A DNA stretch of 64,000 nucleotides, taken from the NCBI GenBank assembly GCA_030848705.1, contig JAUIZM010000015.1:1612001-1676000 (forward strand), given 5' to 3'. The notes below the pieces were generated by a model. That model did no database searches and was not told the DNA's origin. It saw only the letters and a list, made by a program, of their open reading frames with translations. The DNA comes from Heracleum sosnowskyi (Eukaryota > Streptophyta > Magnoliopsida > Apiales > Apiaceae). A program made the translations under genes and the position numbers. Below are positions 10,658 to 21,900 of this stretch, one piece after another; position 1 is the stretch's first letter, and every line of letters starts with the position of its first letter.

Positions 10658-11482
10658 ATAAGTAAGGGTAATTAAGTACAATCACAAAATACCAAAAAAC
10701 AGGTACTAACAAACACGTACCGTACCGACCAAACTTTTAATATTTCGTCTATTATAATATAGTATAGATTTATGATACAATTTGTTGTTTTTATTACTAG
10801 CTTATAACTCGTATAATGTACGGTTATTTTTTTAATTTATAATAATATTAATTAAATATATTATTTTTAATTTAATGATGATTTAGTCATTATTATTAAA
10901 CTGAAATTACTTCTTTCAAGATTCGAATAAAAAAGAAAATTTATAAATTTTTATCTTGACAATTCTATTGAACTTAGAAAATCTACTCATATTTGGTTTA
11001 TATTATTAAAATTCACTTTTTAGTATTTGAATATAATTCTAATAACAATTGAATACACTTTTTAATATAAGATCTAACAGTTTTTGTTTATTTCAAAATC
11101 AACCGTCCTTACTAGTTTGACGGTACATGTACCAAAGTTTTAGATAAGATCTCATGCAACACACGACTCCTTTTTTAATATATATAAATATATTATTTGT
11201 AATTTTTAAATTTTTTTATGTTATTAATTTTTAGACTTTATTTATTAGATTTTAGACGCTTAATTGACTATTGAGTTATAAAATCAGGTTTGAACGTTTT
11301 ACGACACACACAAAACTCATAAAATAATCTTTAATTTAGTGATGGTTTCATAATTTTTTCCCAATTAAAAATACCTTGAAACTGAAGAAAAAAAAGATGA
11401 ATTTTTACATTAATATTTCTTATTCAACTTAGGAAATTTATTTATATCTAGTTTAAATTATGAAAATACTCTTTTTATTATT
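10658..11482. repeat. AT-rich diverged repeat units 5' of the LINE
   Basis: There is no gene. Sequence blocks such as GAATACACTTTTTAATATA, GATCTAAC and TTTAGTGATG recur here (about 10865-11090 and 11330-11480) and again downstream of the LINE (29105-29440). The start (ACTAGCTTATAACTCGTATA near 10797) looks like a worn copy of the ACTAGCCTATAACCCGTGCA block at 30157. The LINE therefore appears to sit inside an older AT-rich repeat. Confidence 0.55.
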
Positions 11483-12942
11483 CTGGTTCTTATCCCAAAA
11501 AAAAAAGTCCAGTGGGGATGGGTGATTTGCGACCAATTGCCTTATGCAATGTTTTATATAAAATAATTGGTAAGGTAATGGCTAATCGTTTAAAAACGCT
11601 GTTTCCCTTGGTTATTTCTGAAAACCAAAGCGCGTTTATGAAAGGTCGATTGATTTCTGATAATGTGTTGATTTCGTTTGAGGTCCTTAATTACCTAAAA
11701 AAAGCAGCAAGGTAAAACATGATTTATGGCGTTGAAATTAGACTTGAGTAAGGCGCATGACAGGATTGAATGGGAGTTTCTGGAAGCTATTATGAAACAG
11801 ATGGGTTTTTGTGACAAATGGGCAACGTTGGTGATGGAATGTGTTACATCGTTTACATACTCTATAACACACGGGGGGAGAGGTTTTTGGTCAAGTGGTT
11901 CCCTCTCGAGGCATTAGGCAAGGGGATCCGCTTTCCCCTTACCTTTTCATTTTATGTGCTGAGGGACTTTCTTGCTTAATTCGGAAATATGAAAGGGAGA
12001 AATGGTTGCACGGGTGTAAGATTGCGCAAGAAGCCCTTGTTATCTCTCATATGTTTTTTTGCAGATGACAGTTACATTTATTGCAGGGCAACAACGGAAG
12101 AGACTAGTCGAGTGTTAGAAATGTTGAAGATCTTCGAGGGCGCAGCTGGACAAAAGGTGAACCTGGAAAAGTCCTCGGTTTTCTTTAGTAAAAATACGAA
12201 GCTTGAGGTTAAAGATAGGTCCTTAACACCTTAGAGATGCGGGTGGCGGATGACAATAGCTTATATCTTGGTCTTCCTAGCACGATTGGTCGTAATAAAT
12301 CCGCTGTCTTTGGGAGTTTGAAAGATAAGATGCGGGTTCGAATTCAAGGGTGGGATGGACAATGGTTTTCAGGTGCAGGAAAAGAAGTTTTGATAAAAAT
12401 GGCCTTACAATCCATTCCCACGTACACTATGATTGTATTTTTGTTGCCAAATAAAGTGTTTCGGGATATTGAAAGTTTGATTAGTAGCTACTGGTGGAGG
12501 TCTTCGAAACAAAATAAGGGGATTCACTGGCGCAGTTGGGACAAGTTGAGCAAGCATAAAAATAATGGTGGAATGGGTTTAAAAAATATAAGAGATTTCA
12601 ATCTAGCCATGTTGGGAAGACAAGTTTGGAGGTTACTGAATTTCGAGAATTCTATTGTTGGGCGTGTTTTTAAAGGGAAATACTATCCTCACAGTACTTT
12701 TTTGGAAGCTATGTTGGGACGCAACCCCAGTTACGTATGGAGAAGCATTTTAGAGTCCCAGACATTACTTAAGAGAGGAGCAAGATGGAGGATATGGGAT
12801 GGTCGAAGCATTTCAGTAATTGATCAACCTTGGCTCGTAGATTCGCAGAATCCATTCATTACTACGTAACACATAGCGTTGCAGGGGGTGATAGTACATA
12901 ATTTATTCAAAACAAACACTAGAGAATGGGATGAGGACATCA
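11483..12942 (+). pseudogene. LINE (L1-type) reverse transcriptase fragment, copy 1
   Basis: Pieces in several frames read as a plant non-LTR retrotransposon reverse transcriptase. DLRPIALCNVLYKIIGK and SAFMKGRLISDN (11512-11715) are followed by LKLDLSKAHD (11726-), the catalytic FADD variant near 12058, and GLPSTIGRNK through RIWDGRSISV (12240-12869). Frameshifts and stops separate the blocks. The endonuclease part is missing upstream. The 3' part is absent in this copy because the solo LTR inserted here is itself cut by the CACTA element. It differs from copy 2 at scattered residues. Confidence 0.9.
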
Positions 12943-13440
12943 TGAAAGATGTGTGTCCTAAATCCAATCATTGATGATGAGTTAGAAGACACTTTGTTCA
13001 ATCTGATTCAAGTTTGTTTAAATTAATAAAATGGTAATATGTTTTACAATGGGCTTTATCTATTTAAAGTGTTTAAATTAGATGATCCATATTTTAGAGT
13101 AAAGCTTTTTATGGATTATGATGAGATCATAATAATGAGACCTTAAAGATGATAACTCTAAACTTAAATAGTTTCTGGTCGTAGGATAAATAATTTGTAG
13201 TTAATTAATCCGCAAAGATCGGTACATATTATGTTTGCTTCACTATGAAGGATGTCTGTTCTCATAAGCATTTGTGTGGTGACACTATAGCTAGTATGTA
13301 GGTGCTTATTAGGAATAAGTTCACTAAACATGACTCGATAAGTTGAACAACTAATGTAGTTCACTCATGTGTCAGTAGTTGTTCATATAGTGATGGTTGT
13401 ACAACTGTCATTTGACTTGAGATCATCATAGTCATCTTGT
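12943..13440 (+). repeat. Truncated solo LTR, copy 1
   Basis: This begins TGAAAGATG after the target sequence CATCA (12938-12942) and is identical in layout to the first 498 bp of the 725-bp solo LTR in copy 2. It is interrupted at 13441 by the CACTA terminus. No gene lies in it. Confidence 0.85.
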
Positions 13441-13820
13441 CACTACTACAAATTTGAACTTGGGATGCACATCTTAAACAGCGTTTTTTTATGCGCTATG
13501 CAAAATATATGCTTATAGAGCGTTTTTTTTTAAAAAGTGTTGTGCAAGCTATTCTAAAATAAATTACAAATAAAAGTAAAATCCCGGAAAATATTTACAT
13601 AGCGTTTATATGACAAACGCTGTAGTAGTTTCACCTTACACAGCGTTTTAATAAGCGCTATGTAACAAAGTGTATTTCAAGTTATTTTGAAATTATTTTA
13701 ATTTTAATTTTTAACTTATATAGCGGTTGAGAAAACACTATACAAGATAGTGCATTTTAAGTAATTTTTAATTTATCTTTATTTTTCTGTATACACAGTA
13801 GTCAACAGAGCGCTAAATAC
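13441..13820 (+). repeat. CACTA left terminus and subterminal repeats
   Basis: After the CACTA end there are repeated short blocks of the form CAGCGTTTTT...GCGCTRTG, near 13478, 13519, 13606, 13642, 13723 and 13810. Each pairs an AGCG half with a CGCT half. In CACTA elements such repeats are binding sites for the element's accessory transposase protein. Here that role is inferred from family knowledge. Confidence 0.8.
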
Positions 13821-15459
13821 ACACAACTTAAGTAAAATCATTTCTCTCTTCTTTCCACACAACATATTTGTTCCAGAGCCTAATTCACCAACCAGCATAT
13901 TTGTAAAATCGATTTGTGGTTAATTCTGTTTGGTACTTAACGAAATCGAGGGTCTGGGCTTCTCAAAGAGTCTTCTGTTGTAATATTTCTCTGAGGATTT
14001 TAGGTGTCGGGGTCTTCTGGGAGGTGAGGTGCCTGGGTCTTCAAATTTCTCTGAGGATTTTGAACATCTGCGGTCTTAATTCTATTTGTAAGTATCTGAA
14101 TCTTGTATTTTCAGTTTTTGGGTTTCTAATTTGTTAGGTTTTAAATTTTAGGGTTCTTAATTTGGGGGTTTCTAATTGCGGTGGTAGTAGTGATTTTAAT
14201 TGAATTAAAATCGTACTAGTGAACTTGTCTTATTATTATAGTCTGGGTATGTTGTCACTGTTAACAAATTAATTCACCGTTGTCTTAATTTAAAAGTATG
14301 GATTATTTAATTTAAGAATATGTTTTGAGAATATGTGAGGATTTGAAGTTGAAGGCAACAAGAGGAATTTTAATATTTGTTAAAAGTGATTTACCCCACT
14401 GGGCTCCTACACCAAGCACTTTGTAGTATCTCTTCTTGAACACTGTATGGTACTGTGTTAGTCCCTTTCTAATTAATCTGATTTGATCATGATTCGTACT
14501 ATTGTGGTCACCACAAAATACATGATTTAGGGTGTAATCTAATCTTGTTCAAAAGTGATAATCTAATTATGTGGTCAACGTAAACTCTGAGAGGCATATT
14601 AGGCACTCAGCATATACCCTTAATGATATCCAAATACTGTTGCTTCACTTCCAACGTTTTGTCAACTGATAGCACTGAGATTACTGAAAATCTCAGTAAT
14701 ATTAATAAATGGATTAGTTGTATAGGTCTGCTTCTCCAGGTACCTGGTACTGGCAATATTAATAAATGGATTAGTTTTATAGGAACTATACAACAAGTAA
14801 AAGATTGTCACTGAGAAAAATTCCACATGATTAAACTCAGAGTTTTATACTAGTAGGAAAAGGCTGGTGCTTCAAATATATTATCATAACAATAATAGTA
14901 CAATATCAGTAGTCCGTAATAAAATTTTATAAGCTTGTAGGCCATATCAAAATAACGTGTATGCTATTCGTAGATAAGAGATAATTAAACTAATGATGTG
15001 AACTGGTCCTGTATAAATGTTATCCCATGAAAATATTCTCTAAATTTGTGTTCATCTATAAATTTGTGTTTTGGTGTTGATCTTGGTGTTGACTTTAATT
15101 TATGTTTTTTGGTGTCTTGTTTATGCTTCATGTATATTACTTACTGAAAAATTGTCATAATTTGTATCTATTGCAATTTTTATCATATATTATATAAACT
15201 TAAAAGAACTTAATTATAAACTAAAAGAGAACTATATATTATGTTTGGTGCGCCAGAGTGAGTGTTGAATTCATTAAATAGCCTAGTGTCAGGCCGTGGA
15301 GAGAAATTACGCGTTTAATATTCCTATTATTGTGTCTTCTTAAAAAATATGTGATTTGTTTATTTTTTTTTTTGGATTATTCTATGTTGTACGTATGCTT
15401 AATCTAAATATTCATGATTTAGTTATGGTCCTTCAGGTTATATATTTATTGGTGCTATA
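13821..15459 (+). other. CACTA 5' leader region
   Basis: No coding sequence is seen. The stretch is probably a non-coding first exon plus intron: an acceptor-like CTTCAG/GTTATA at 15430-15440 lies just before the transposase ATG. A local duplication, AATATTAATAAATGGATTAG, occurs at about 14698 and 14757. Confidence 0.55.
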
Positions 15460-18400
15460 ATGGATCGTAATTGGGTAAAAGCAAACCGTATGTCAGAAGT
15501 ATATAAAAAAGGTGTGATAGAGTTCTGTAAATATACATCCGAACATGTAAAGGATACTAGGTTCATCTTGTGTCCTTGTCAAAAATGTCTGAATGTTCTT
15601 GAAGTTGATGGTCTAGCCAAATTGGAGGAACACTTGAGAATTCATGGTATTGATAAAACTTATACATGTTGGACACGTCATGGTGAAAATAAAGGAGAAC
15701 ATTGTTCAAGTAATTTAAATTCAAATGATCCATTTATACATAGAGAGGATAATAATGTTATGGTAGACAGTGATGCTAGTAATTCTGGTGATAGAGATGA
15801 TATTCCAAATGTGATGAATGAAGAGCTACACGATCATCCTGATATGAGCGAGAGGTTAAAGGATGATTGTGCTTTACCATTATGGCCTGGGTGCACCAAG
15901 TTTTCTAAATTATCAGCCGTGTTGACTTTATATAACTTAAAAGTTGGGCATCAAGTTTCTGATGTGTTCTTCACGGCTATGCTCACAGCTGTTAGTGAAC
16001 TCTTGCCAGAAGGCAATGTCCTCCCCCGTAGAACGTATGAGGCTAAACAAATGCTCAAATCCATTGGGCTAGTGCATAATAAGATTCATGCTTGCCCTAA
16101 TGATTGCATTCTTTATCGAAAGGAGTACGCAGAGTTGGAAAAATGTCCAAAATGCGATTTAGAACGTTACAAGAATGGCAATTCTCCGGCCAAGGTCATG
16201 TGGTACTTTCCGATAATACCTAGACTTCGGCGATTGTATGCTAGTGTAGAAGATGCTAAAAATTTGACATGGCATCATGATGGGAGAGTTAAAGATGGTA
16301 TGTTGAGACACCCTGCTGATTCACCTCAGTGGAAGACATTTGACGATATAAATAAGGATTTTGGAAAGGAACCAAGGAATCTTCGTCTAGCACTTTCAAC
16401 GGATGGTATGAATCCACACCGTCTTCAAAGTAGTTCTCATAGTACATGGCCCGTGATTCTAATGATCTATAACTTGGCACCGTGGCTTTGCATGAAGCGC
16501 AAGTATATGATGATGTCTATTTTAATATCTGGTCCTATACAGCCTGGTAATGACATTGATGTATACTTGGCACCTTTAATCGAGGACCTGAAGCTTCTAT
16601 GGGAAGAGGGCATTGAAGTACAAGATGGATATAGAAAAAATCAGTTTAGGTTGAAGGCCATGTTATTTGGAACAATAAGTGATTTTCCCGCGTACAGTAA
16701 TCTTTCTGGATATAGTGTAAAAGGTTATTATGCATGTCCTTTATGTGGTGAGCATACCGATCATATCCGATTGAAAAATTGCAAGAAATGTGTTTATATG
16801 GGGCATAGGCGGTGGTTGGGGTCAGATCATCGTTACAGAAATATGCCATTAGCATTCAACGGTGAAGTGGAAGAACGCAGTGCTCCTCCTATACTCTCAG
16901 GTGATGAAGTGTTCAAAGAAGTTGAAAATTTGAACGTCCAGTTTGGTAAGAAATTTGTGAAGGATGTTCCCACTAAGGGTTGGAAGAAGCGTTTAATTTT
17001 TTTTGAACTGAGTTATTGGAAGGACCTTTATGTTAGACATTTTATTGATCTAATGCATGTGCAGAAAAATGTTTTTGACAGCCTAATGAATACCATACTT
17101 AGTGTTCCGGGTAAAACTAAAGATGGTCATAATGCAAGGATGGATTTGGAGGATATGGGAATAAGAGACGAACTACATCCTGTGAAGAAACCAGGCAAAT
17201 CAACACCGTATCTGCCTCCTGCTGCTCATACCCTCTCTAAGGATGAGAAAAAGGTGCTACTACAATCACTCCATTCTTTTAAGGTGCCTGAAGGATACTC
17301 ATCCAACATCAAGAGTCTTGTTTCCCTAAGTGACTTGAAATTAAAGGGTTTAAAATCACATGATTGTCATGTCATCATGGAGAATTTGCTTCCAATCGCT
17401 ATTCGTTCGATTTTTCCAGAAAAGGTGCGAGTAACCATCACAAAGTTGTGTTGGTTCTTTAAATCGATGAGTAGCAAAGTCATTGATCCTAGAAGGTTGT
17501 CATATTTACAAAGACAAATTGTTGAGACACTTTGTGAGGTTGAGATGTATTTTTCACCGGCCTTCTTCGACATCACGATTCATCTAACTGTGCACCTGAT
17601 TCATGAGACCAGGATGTGTGGTCCTGCTCGTATGAGATGGATGTATCCAGTTGAGCGATATTTAAAAATCTTGAAAGAATATGTGATGAACAGGTCTCGT
17701 CCAGAGGGTTGCATCGCTGAACGGTACTTAATAGAAGAAGCAATTGAGTTCTGGTCAGAATTTATCCCAAACGTGGAAGCAATTGGTCTTCCAATTGATC
17801 GTCATAGTGGCAGGCTACATGGTGAAGGTGTAACCGGAGGTCAACAAGTTTCAATCGATAGTGCACAATGGCATCGAGTACACCTTTCTGTTCTACACAA
17901 CACTGTTGATGTTGTTCCCTTTGTAGATTTGCATAAGGAAAGTATTATTGTTGAGAATCCAGAAAAAGGTGCTAATTGGATTGAAGTTGAGCACAATCGC
18001 ACATTTATTGATTGGTTCAAGAATTATGTCACAAATGAGTTGATGCAGAATAGTGAATCAATTTCAGATAGAGTTAAATGGTTGTCAAGAGGCCCCGATT
18101 CATTTGTGTATTCTTACAAATGTTATCTCATAAATGGATACACTTTCTACACAAGAGAACATGATGCGACAAGCATAATGCAGAATAGTGGAGTTTCAAT
18201 TACAGCGACGACACTACACCAATCAAATCATGATGAAGATCCAATTTTGGCCAAGACAACGTACTTTAGAAGGATTGCAAATATTTGGGAGCTTGATTAT
18301 GTAGGATTCAGAGTGCCAGTGTTTGATTGCGATTGGGTTAACAATGTTGGTGGTGTACATGTTGAAGATTCGGGGTTCATACGGGTTGATCTTGCCAAGA

Positions 18401-18768
18401 TTGGGTACAAAGATGACTCGTTCATAATGGCAACACAAGCCCAACAAGTGTTCTATGTTACTGATCCAGTTGATAAGAAGTGGTCCATTGTTGTCATGTC
18501 AAACAAGCTCAACAACAACTATCAAGTTAGTGATGGTGTAGACGAAGAAGTTGACAATATAGATGATCCTTTTGTTAGAGAGAATATTCCCATGAGCATG
18601 GAGGACGGTGATGATTTTGAATATTTTTATTCTAGAAATGATCACGACGAGGGTGAATATGTGAATCCTGAATTTTATAATGTGCATGGGCACAACAGAT
18701 CAAAGCCTAATAAAAAACGCAAAAGGAATAGTAAATCTAAAAAATGTATGTATTATGTCTCATTCTAA
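15460..18768 (+). CDS. CACTA transposase (TNPD/TNP2-like)
   Basis: This is a single open frame of 1102 codons from ATG 15460 (context ATAATGGAT). The N terminus (residues ~1-75, MDRNWVKANRMSEVYKKGV... CPCQKC ... HLRIHGID) is the transposase-associated domain. Residues ~150-470 match the Transposase_21 family, with LYNLKVGHQVSD, CPNDCILYR, WHHDGRVKDG, LALSTDGMNP and GYYACPLCGEHT. The C-terminal ~500 residues carry the DUF4218/DUF4216-type region (HFIDLMHVQKNVFDSL, MRWMYPVERYLKILK). The product cuts and moves CACTA elements in the nucleus. The frame is uninterrupted, so it may still act in trans. The last codons may read into an intron (GTATGT at 18746). Confidence 0.93.
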   Translation: MDRNWVKANRMSEVYKKGVIEFCKYTSEHVKDTRFILCPCQKCLNVLEVDGLAKLEEHLRIHGIDKTYTCWTRHGENKGEHCSSNLNSNDPFIHREDNNVMVDSDASNSGDRDDIPNVMNEELHDHPDMSERLKDDCALPLWPGCTKFSKLSAVLTLYNLKVGHQVSDVFFTAMLTAVSELLPEGNVLPRRTYEAKQMLKSIGLVHNKIHACPNDCILYRKEYAELEKCPKCDLERYKNGNSPAKVMWYFPIIPRLRRLYASVEDAKNLTWHHDGRVKDGMLRHPADSPQWKTFDDINKDFGKEPRNLRLALSTDGMNPHRLQSSSHSTWPVILMIYNLAPWLCMKRKYMMMSILISGPIQPGNDIDVYLAPLIEDLKLLWEEGIEVQDGYRKNQFRLKAMLFGTISDFPAYSNLSGYSVKGYYACPLCGEHTDHIRLKNCKKCVYMGHRRWLGSDHRYRNMPLAFNGEVEERSAPPILSGDEVFKEVENLNVQFGKKFVKDVPTKGWKKRLIFFELSYWKDLYVRHFIDLMHVQKNVFDSLMNTILSVPGKTKDGHNARMDLEDMGIRDELHPVKKPGKSTPYLPPAAHTLSKDEKKVLLQSLHSFKVPEGYSSNIKSLVSLSDLKLKGLKSHDCHVIMENLLPIAIRSIFPEKVRVTITKLCWFFKSMSSKVIDPRRLSYLQRQIVETLCEVEMYFSPAFFDITIHLTVHLIHETRMCGPARMRWMYPVERYLKILKEYVMNRSRPEGCIAERYLIEEAIEFWSEFIPNVEAIGLPIDRHSGRLHGEGVTGGQQVSIDSAQWHRVHLSVLHNTVDVVPFVDLHKESIIVENPEKGANWIEVEHNRTFIDWFKNYVTNELMQNSESISDRVKWLSRGPDSFVYSYKCYLINGYTFYTREHDATSIMQNSGVSITATTLHQSNHDEDPILAKTTYFRRIANIWELDYVGFRVPVFDCDWVNNVGGVHVEDSGFIRVDLAKIGYKDDSFIMATQAQQVFYVTDPVDKKWSIVVMSNKLNNNYQVSDGVDEEVDNIDDPFVRENIPMSMEDGDDFEYFYSRNDHDEGEYVNPEFYNVHGHNRSKPNKKRKRNSKSKKCMYYVSF

Positions 18769-18935
18769 ACTTGTCTCTTGAAATTAATTTGTGTTAACTG
18801 TTGCCTTTAGTTTTGTTTATAAGCTTCCATTAATCTGAACTACATACTGGTTATATTAGATTTTCTTGTATTGACTGTATGTGCTTTATAAACTTATACC
18901 GATATTGTACTAAATGTTTTGTTTTTTTTTTCCAG

Positions 18936-21900
18936 GAATATGACTTCTGGATCCAATGGCACTGGTGGCACCAATGGCACTGGTGGCACCAATGACACTA
19001 GTGTCACAGAAAAAAGTTCGAGGCGAGGTATAGTAAATATGCTAAAAGTGAAGAGAGCTAGAAATAAAGGTGTGGTGCAGAAGGTAATTAAAATGAAAAA
19101 ACTGACCGACCTTTGTTTTGTGTATATAGGACATTGCCAAATTTTAAAACGGATGTATATAATTTATATATTTTTAGGTGAATTGGAATGAGATGGGGCA
19201 ACCAATTGGTAAAGAGTCAATGACCTTAGCACATTTCATTGGCAATTATGCAAGAAGGAACATCCCAATCACATGTGATGATTGGCAAAAGAAAGAATGG
19301 CAAAGTCTAAAACAAACTTTGTGGGATGAAATTAAGGTTCATTTTTATCTGAATATAAAAATCTGGCACAATTAGCATTTCTGGATGATTTCTTGTGTAA
19401 AAGGAAACATGATTTAGATTTTGGCACAATTAGCATTTCTGGATGAGGGATTTAGAATCTGGCACAATTAGCATTTCTGGATGATATATGTATTTTTGTT
19501 AAGATTGTCATACCATTTATATTATGCTGTTTTTCTCAATGCATTTAAAGTAGAGTTATTGTGAGTAATTTATATGTATTTCATGGAAAATTTGCAGGAA
19601 ACTTTCCAAGGAGTTGAAGATGAACACAAGAAAAAGATCATTTCTCGTGACGGTACCCATCATCAGAATTTCAGAACTCGATTGAGGAATCTTGCCAGAG
19701 ATAGTAATGGTAATTACCCTGCGGTGCCACCCCCTTTATATGCAGAATTATCTAGTGTGGAACGCCACTGGAAAAAGTTTGTGGAAAACTCAATGAAAGA
19801 AGATTTCTTGGTATACTTACTCTTTATTCTTTAAGGATTAGTTATTTAAAAGGTGAAATATTTTATTGCTTGTTATATTCCACTCACAAAATAAATATAT
19901 AAAATAAATATATAGGAAAAAAGTAAAAAAAATAAAGAACAAGCAAAAGCAATGGAGGCGCGATACAAGAAGGCATGTGTTGGCTATGCACGCATTAGAG
20001 AGATAATTGTAAGTTAAGTTTATTCTTTTTGTGCACTTAGGTCAGTTGTATCTTTTGATATTCGGCAGATGTTCAGTGTATTGTTTCTATCTTCTTTGGC
20101 TGGTTGGGCCTTTCTTGAACTAATTAGCCATTTTTTTAATCAATGCAACTTTCAGATATGCAGGCCCTTATAATGATATTTAAATTTGTTAATCCAAAAC
20201 TATATGGTTGGTTTAAGCAACTTTAAGCTATATAACAGTCAATTTTTATTAGATTTTTCAGCAAAATCTCGTAAGAACTAGAAAGTACAAATATACCAAT
20301 GCTATTGTTCCTAGGTGAGAGGCCTAACCAGACACATTGATGTTGCCTCTGTCTTCCGAGGTGAGGCAACTTGAAAGTGGGGCAGAAGTGAGACAAACCT
20401 TGTTAATGTAAAATCCAATTTGACCTACTTTAATAAAATCCAATTTGACATACTTTATTACTATTATTACTAGGCCTCATAAGATCCTGTACACTTTAAA
20501 ACAGCTCTTTCCAAACAATATTTCTAAATATTTAAATATTAATATATTATATACATATTGAAACCTATTAGGAGCCAAATTTAGAGAAAAGGTTTATGCA
20601 TCCAAGCCATTAGAACCAGTGATAGAATTTAGAAATTGCAACTTACCTTGTGTTGGAGTAAGAGATTTTGCACTGGAAGGTGAATAATTGTTGGTAAAAG
20701 GTGAGTAAATTAGTGAAATTGCCTATTTTTTTCTTAAATATGATATTCCTGGTTTGTTTACTTCTGAAATCTGATTTATTGTTGGGTATATATAGATTAA
20801 GAACAAAATTGAGGCTGGTGAAGAGAACCCTGTTGTCAGTAGACTCGATGCATGGGAGTATGCTAGGCGTAATGCGGATGGTGTAGTTGATGACCCTGTT
20901 GCATTACAAGTTCTTGAGGACGTGGTAATAATTATCTTTTTATTTTATTATTTTTTTCTATTATTTGTACTACAATACAATACTGCATGTTACATTGTGT
21001 GTTTTTATTTGTTATTAGATTACCATATCAAAGCATTTGCCAGAGCATGAGCTAACTAATATTGGTATGGATGACTTGCTTGCTCGTTTAATACCTTTGG
21101 AGTATTCCGGGCGAGTTAGAGGTGTCGGCTGGGGTGTCACTAAGACCTCGTTACAAACAGTATCAACTATGAGAGACTTATCTAGATTGAAAAGAGATGT
21201 TTCTTACTTGATAAATGAAATTAAGGAGTTGAAATGCAAGGGCCACAAAACAGGTGTGCAGTCTGGAGTTTCAAGTCACATGGATAACTTTGACATGGAT
21301 AATGAAGTTCTTGGGGAACCTGATGATCTTGATCATGTTTTAGGTGAAGACCTTCCTGAGGTACATACTAAAATGCATGTTCATTATTATATGTTGCATG
21401 TTATAATATTTTTAAATATTTCTCAAACTATAGGGGACAAATGCTTGTTTTTTGTATCTGGATCCCGGTCGTAGATATGTTGGGCGAGGTATTTTGCACA
21501 ATGACCTCAATGATAGAATACTTCATGGTGTTCCACTGGAAGAAGAATATGCAAAGGTGCAGTTTGAGGTGGCAGAAAAATCAGAATACAATTCGCCACT
21601 GCCTAGACCTTGTGATGAGGCCAACCTTGTTGGCCAGGCTCCTGGATATGTTCTTGCATGGCCACGCAAATTGGTCTCGACGAAACTTGAGGTCTAATAT
21701 ATAATCTAATTTTTTTGTTTTCTATTTAATATTTAAATCAAGCATGTTATGCATAGAAATCTGAACATCCAGAAATTCAATGATACCACTTGTCTAATAG
21801 GTATTTGTTTTGATATTTTCCTAGACACCTCCAAAAATCGTGAAACAGAAAACAAATAAGCATGATGTGGCCCATAAGAAGCTCGAGGATAAACGGAAAG

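Larger units (their letters stand above)
9843..13440 (+). repeat. Direct repeat, copy 1 (3.6 kb)
   Basis: This segment matches 24106-27702 almost base for base. By eye there are roughly 30 substitutions and a few 1-2 bp indels, about 1% divergence. It holds a solo LTR, AT-rich repeats, a LINE fragment and the first 498 bp of a second solo LTR. It ends exactly where the CACTA terminus begins. The repeat start coincides with an 11-bp string CATAAATGATA also present inside the CACTA 3' region. Confidence 0.95.

Noticed and set aside
13916..14137. 73-codon ORF in the CACTA leader
   Set aside because: No recognisable domain and no good start; the sequence looks like a non-coding exon and intron.
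15460..18768. Host gene
   Set aside because: Despite the intact 1102-codon frame, the Transposase_21 signature and the CACTA termini and subterminal repeats show it belongs to the transposon.
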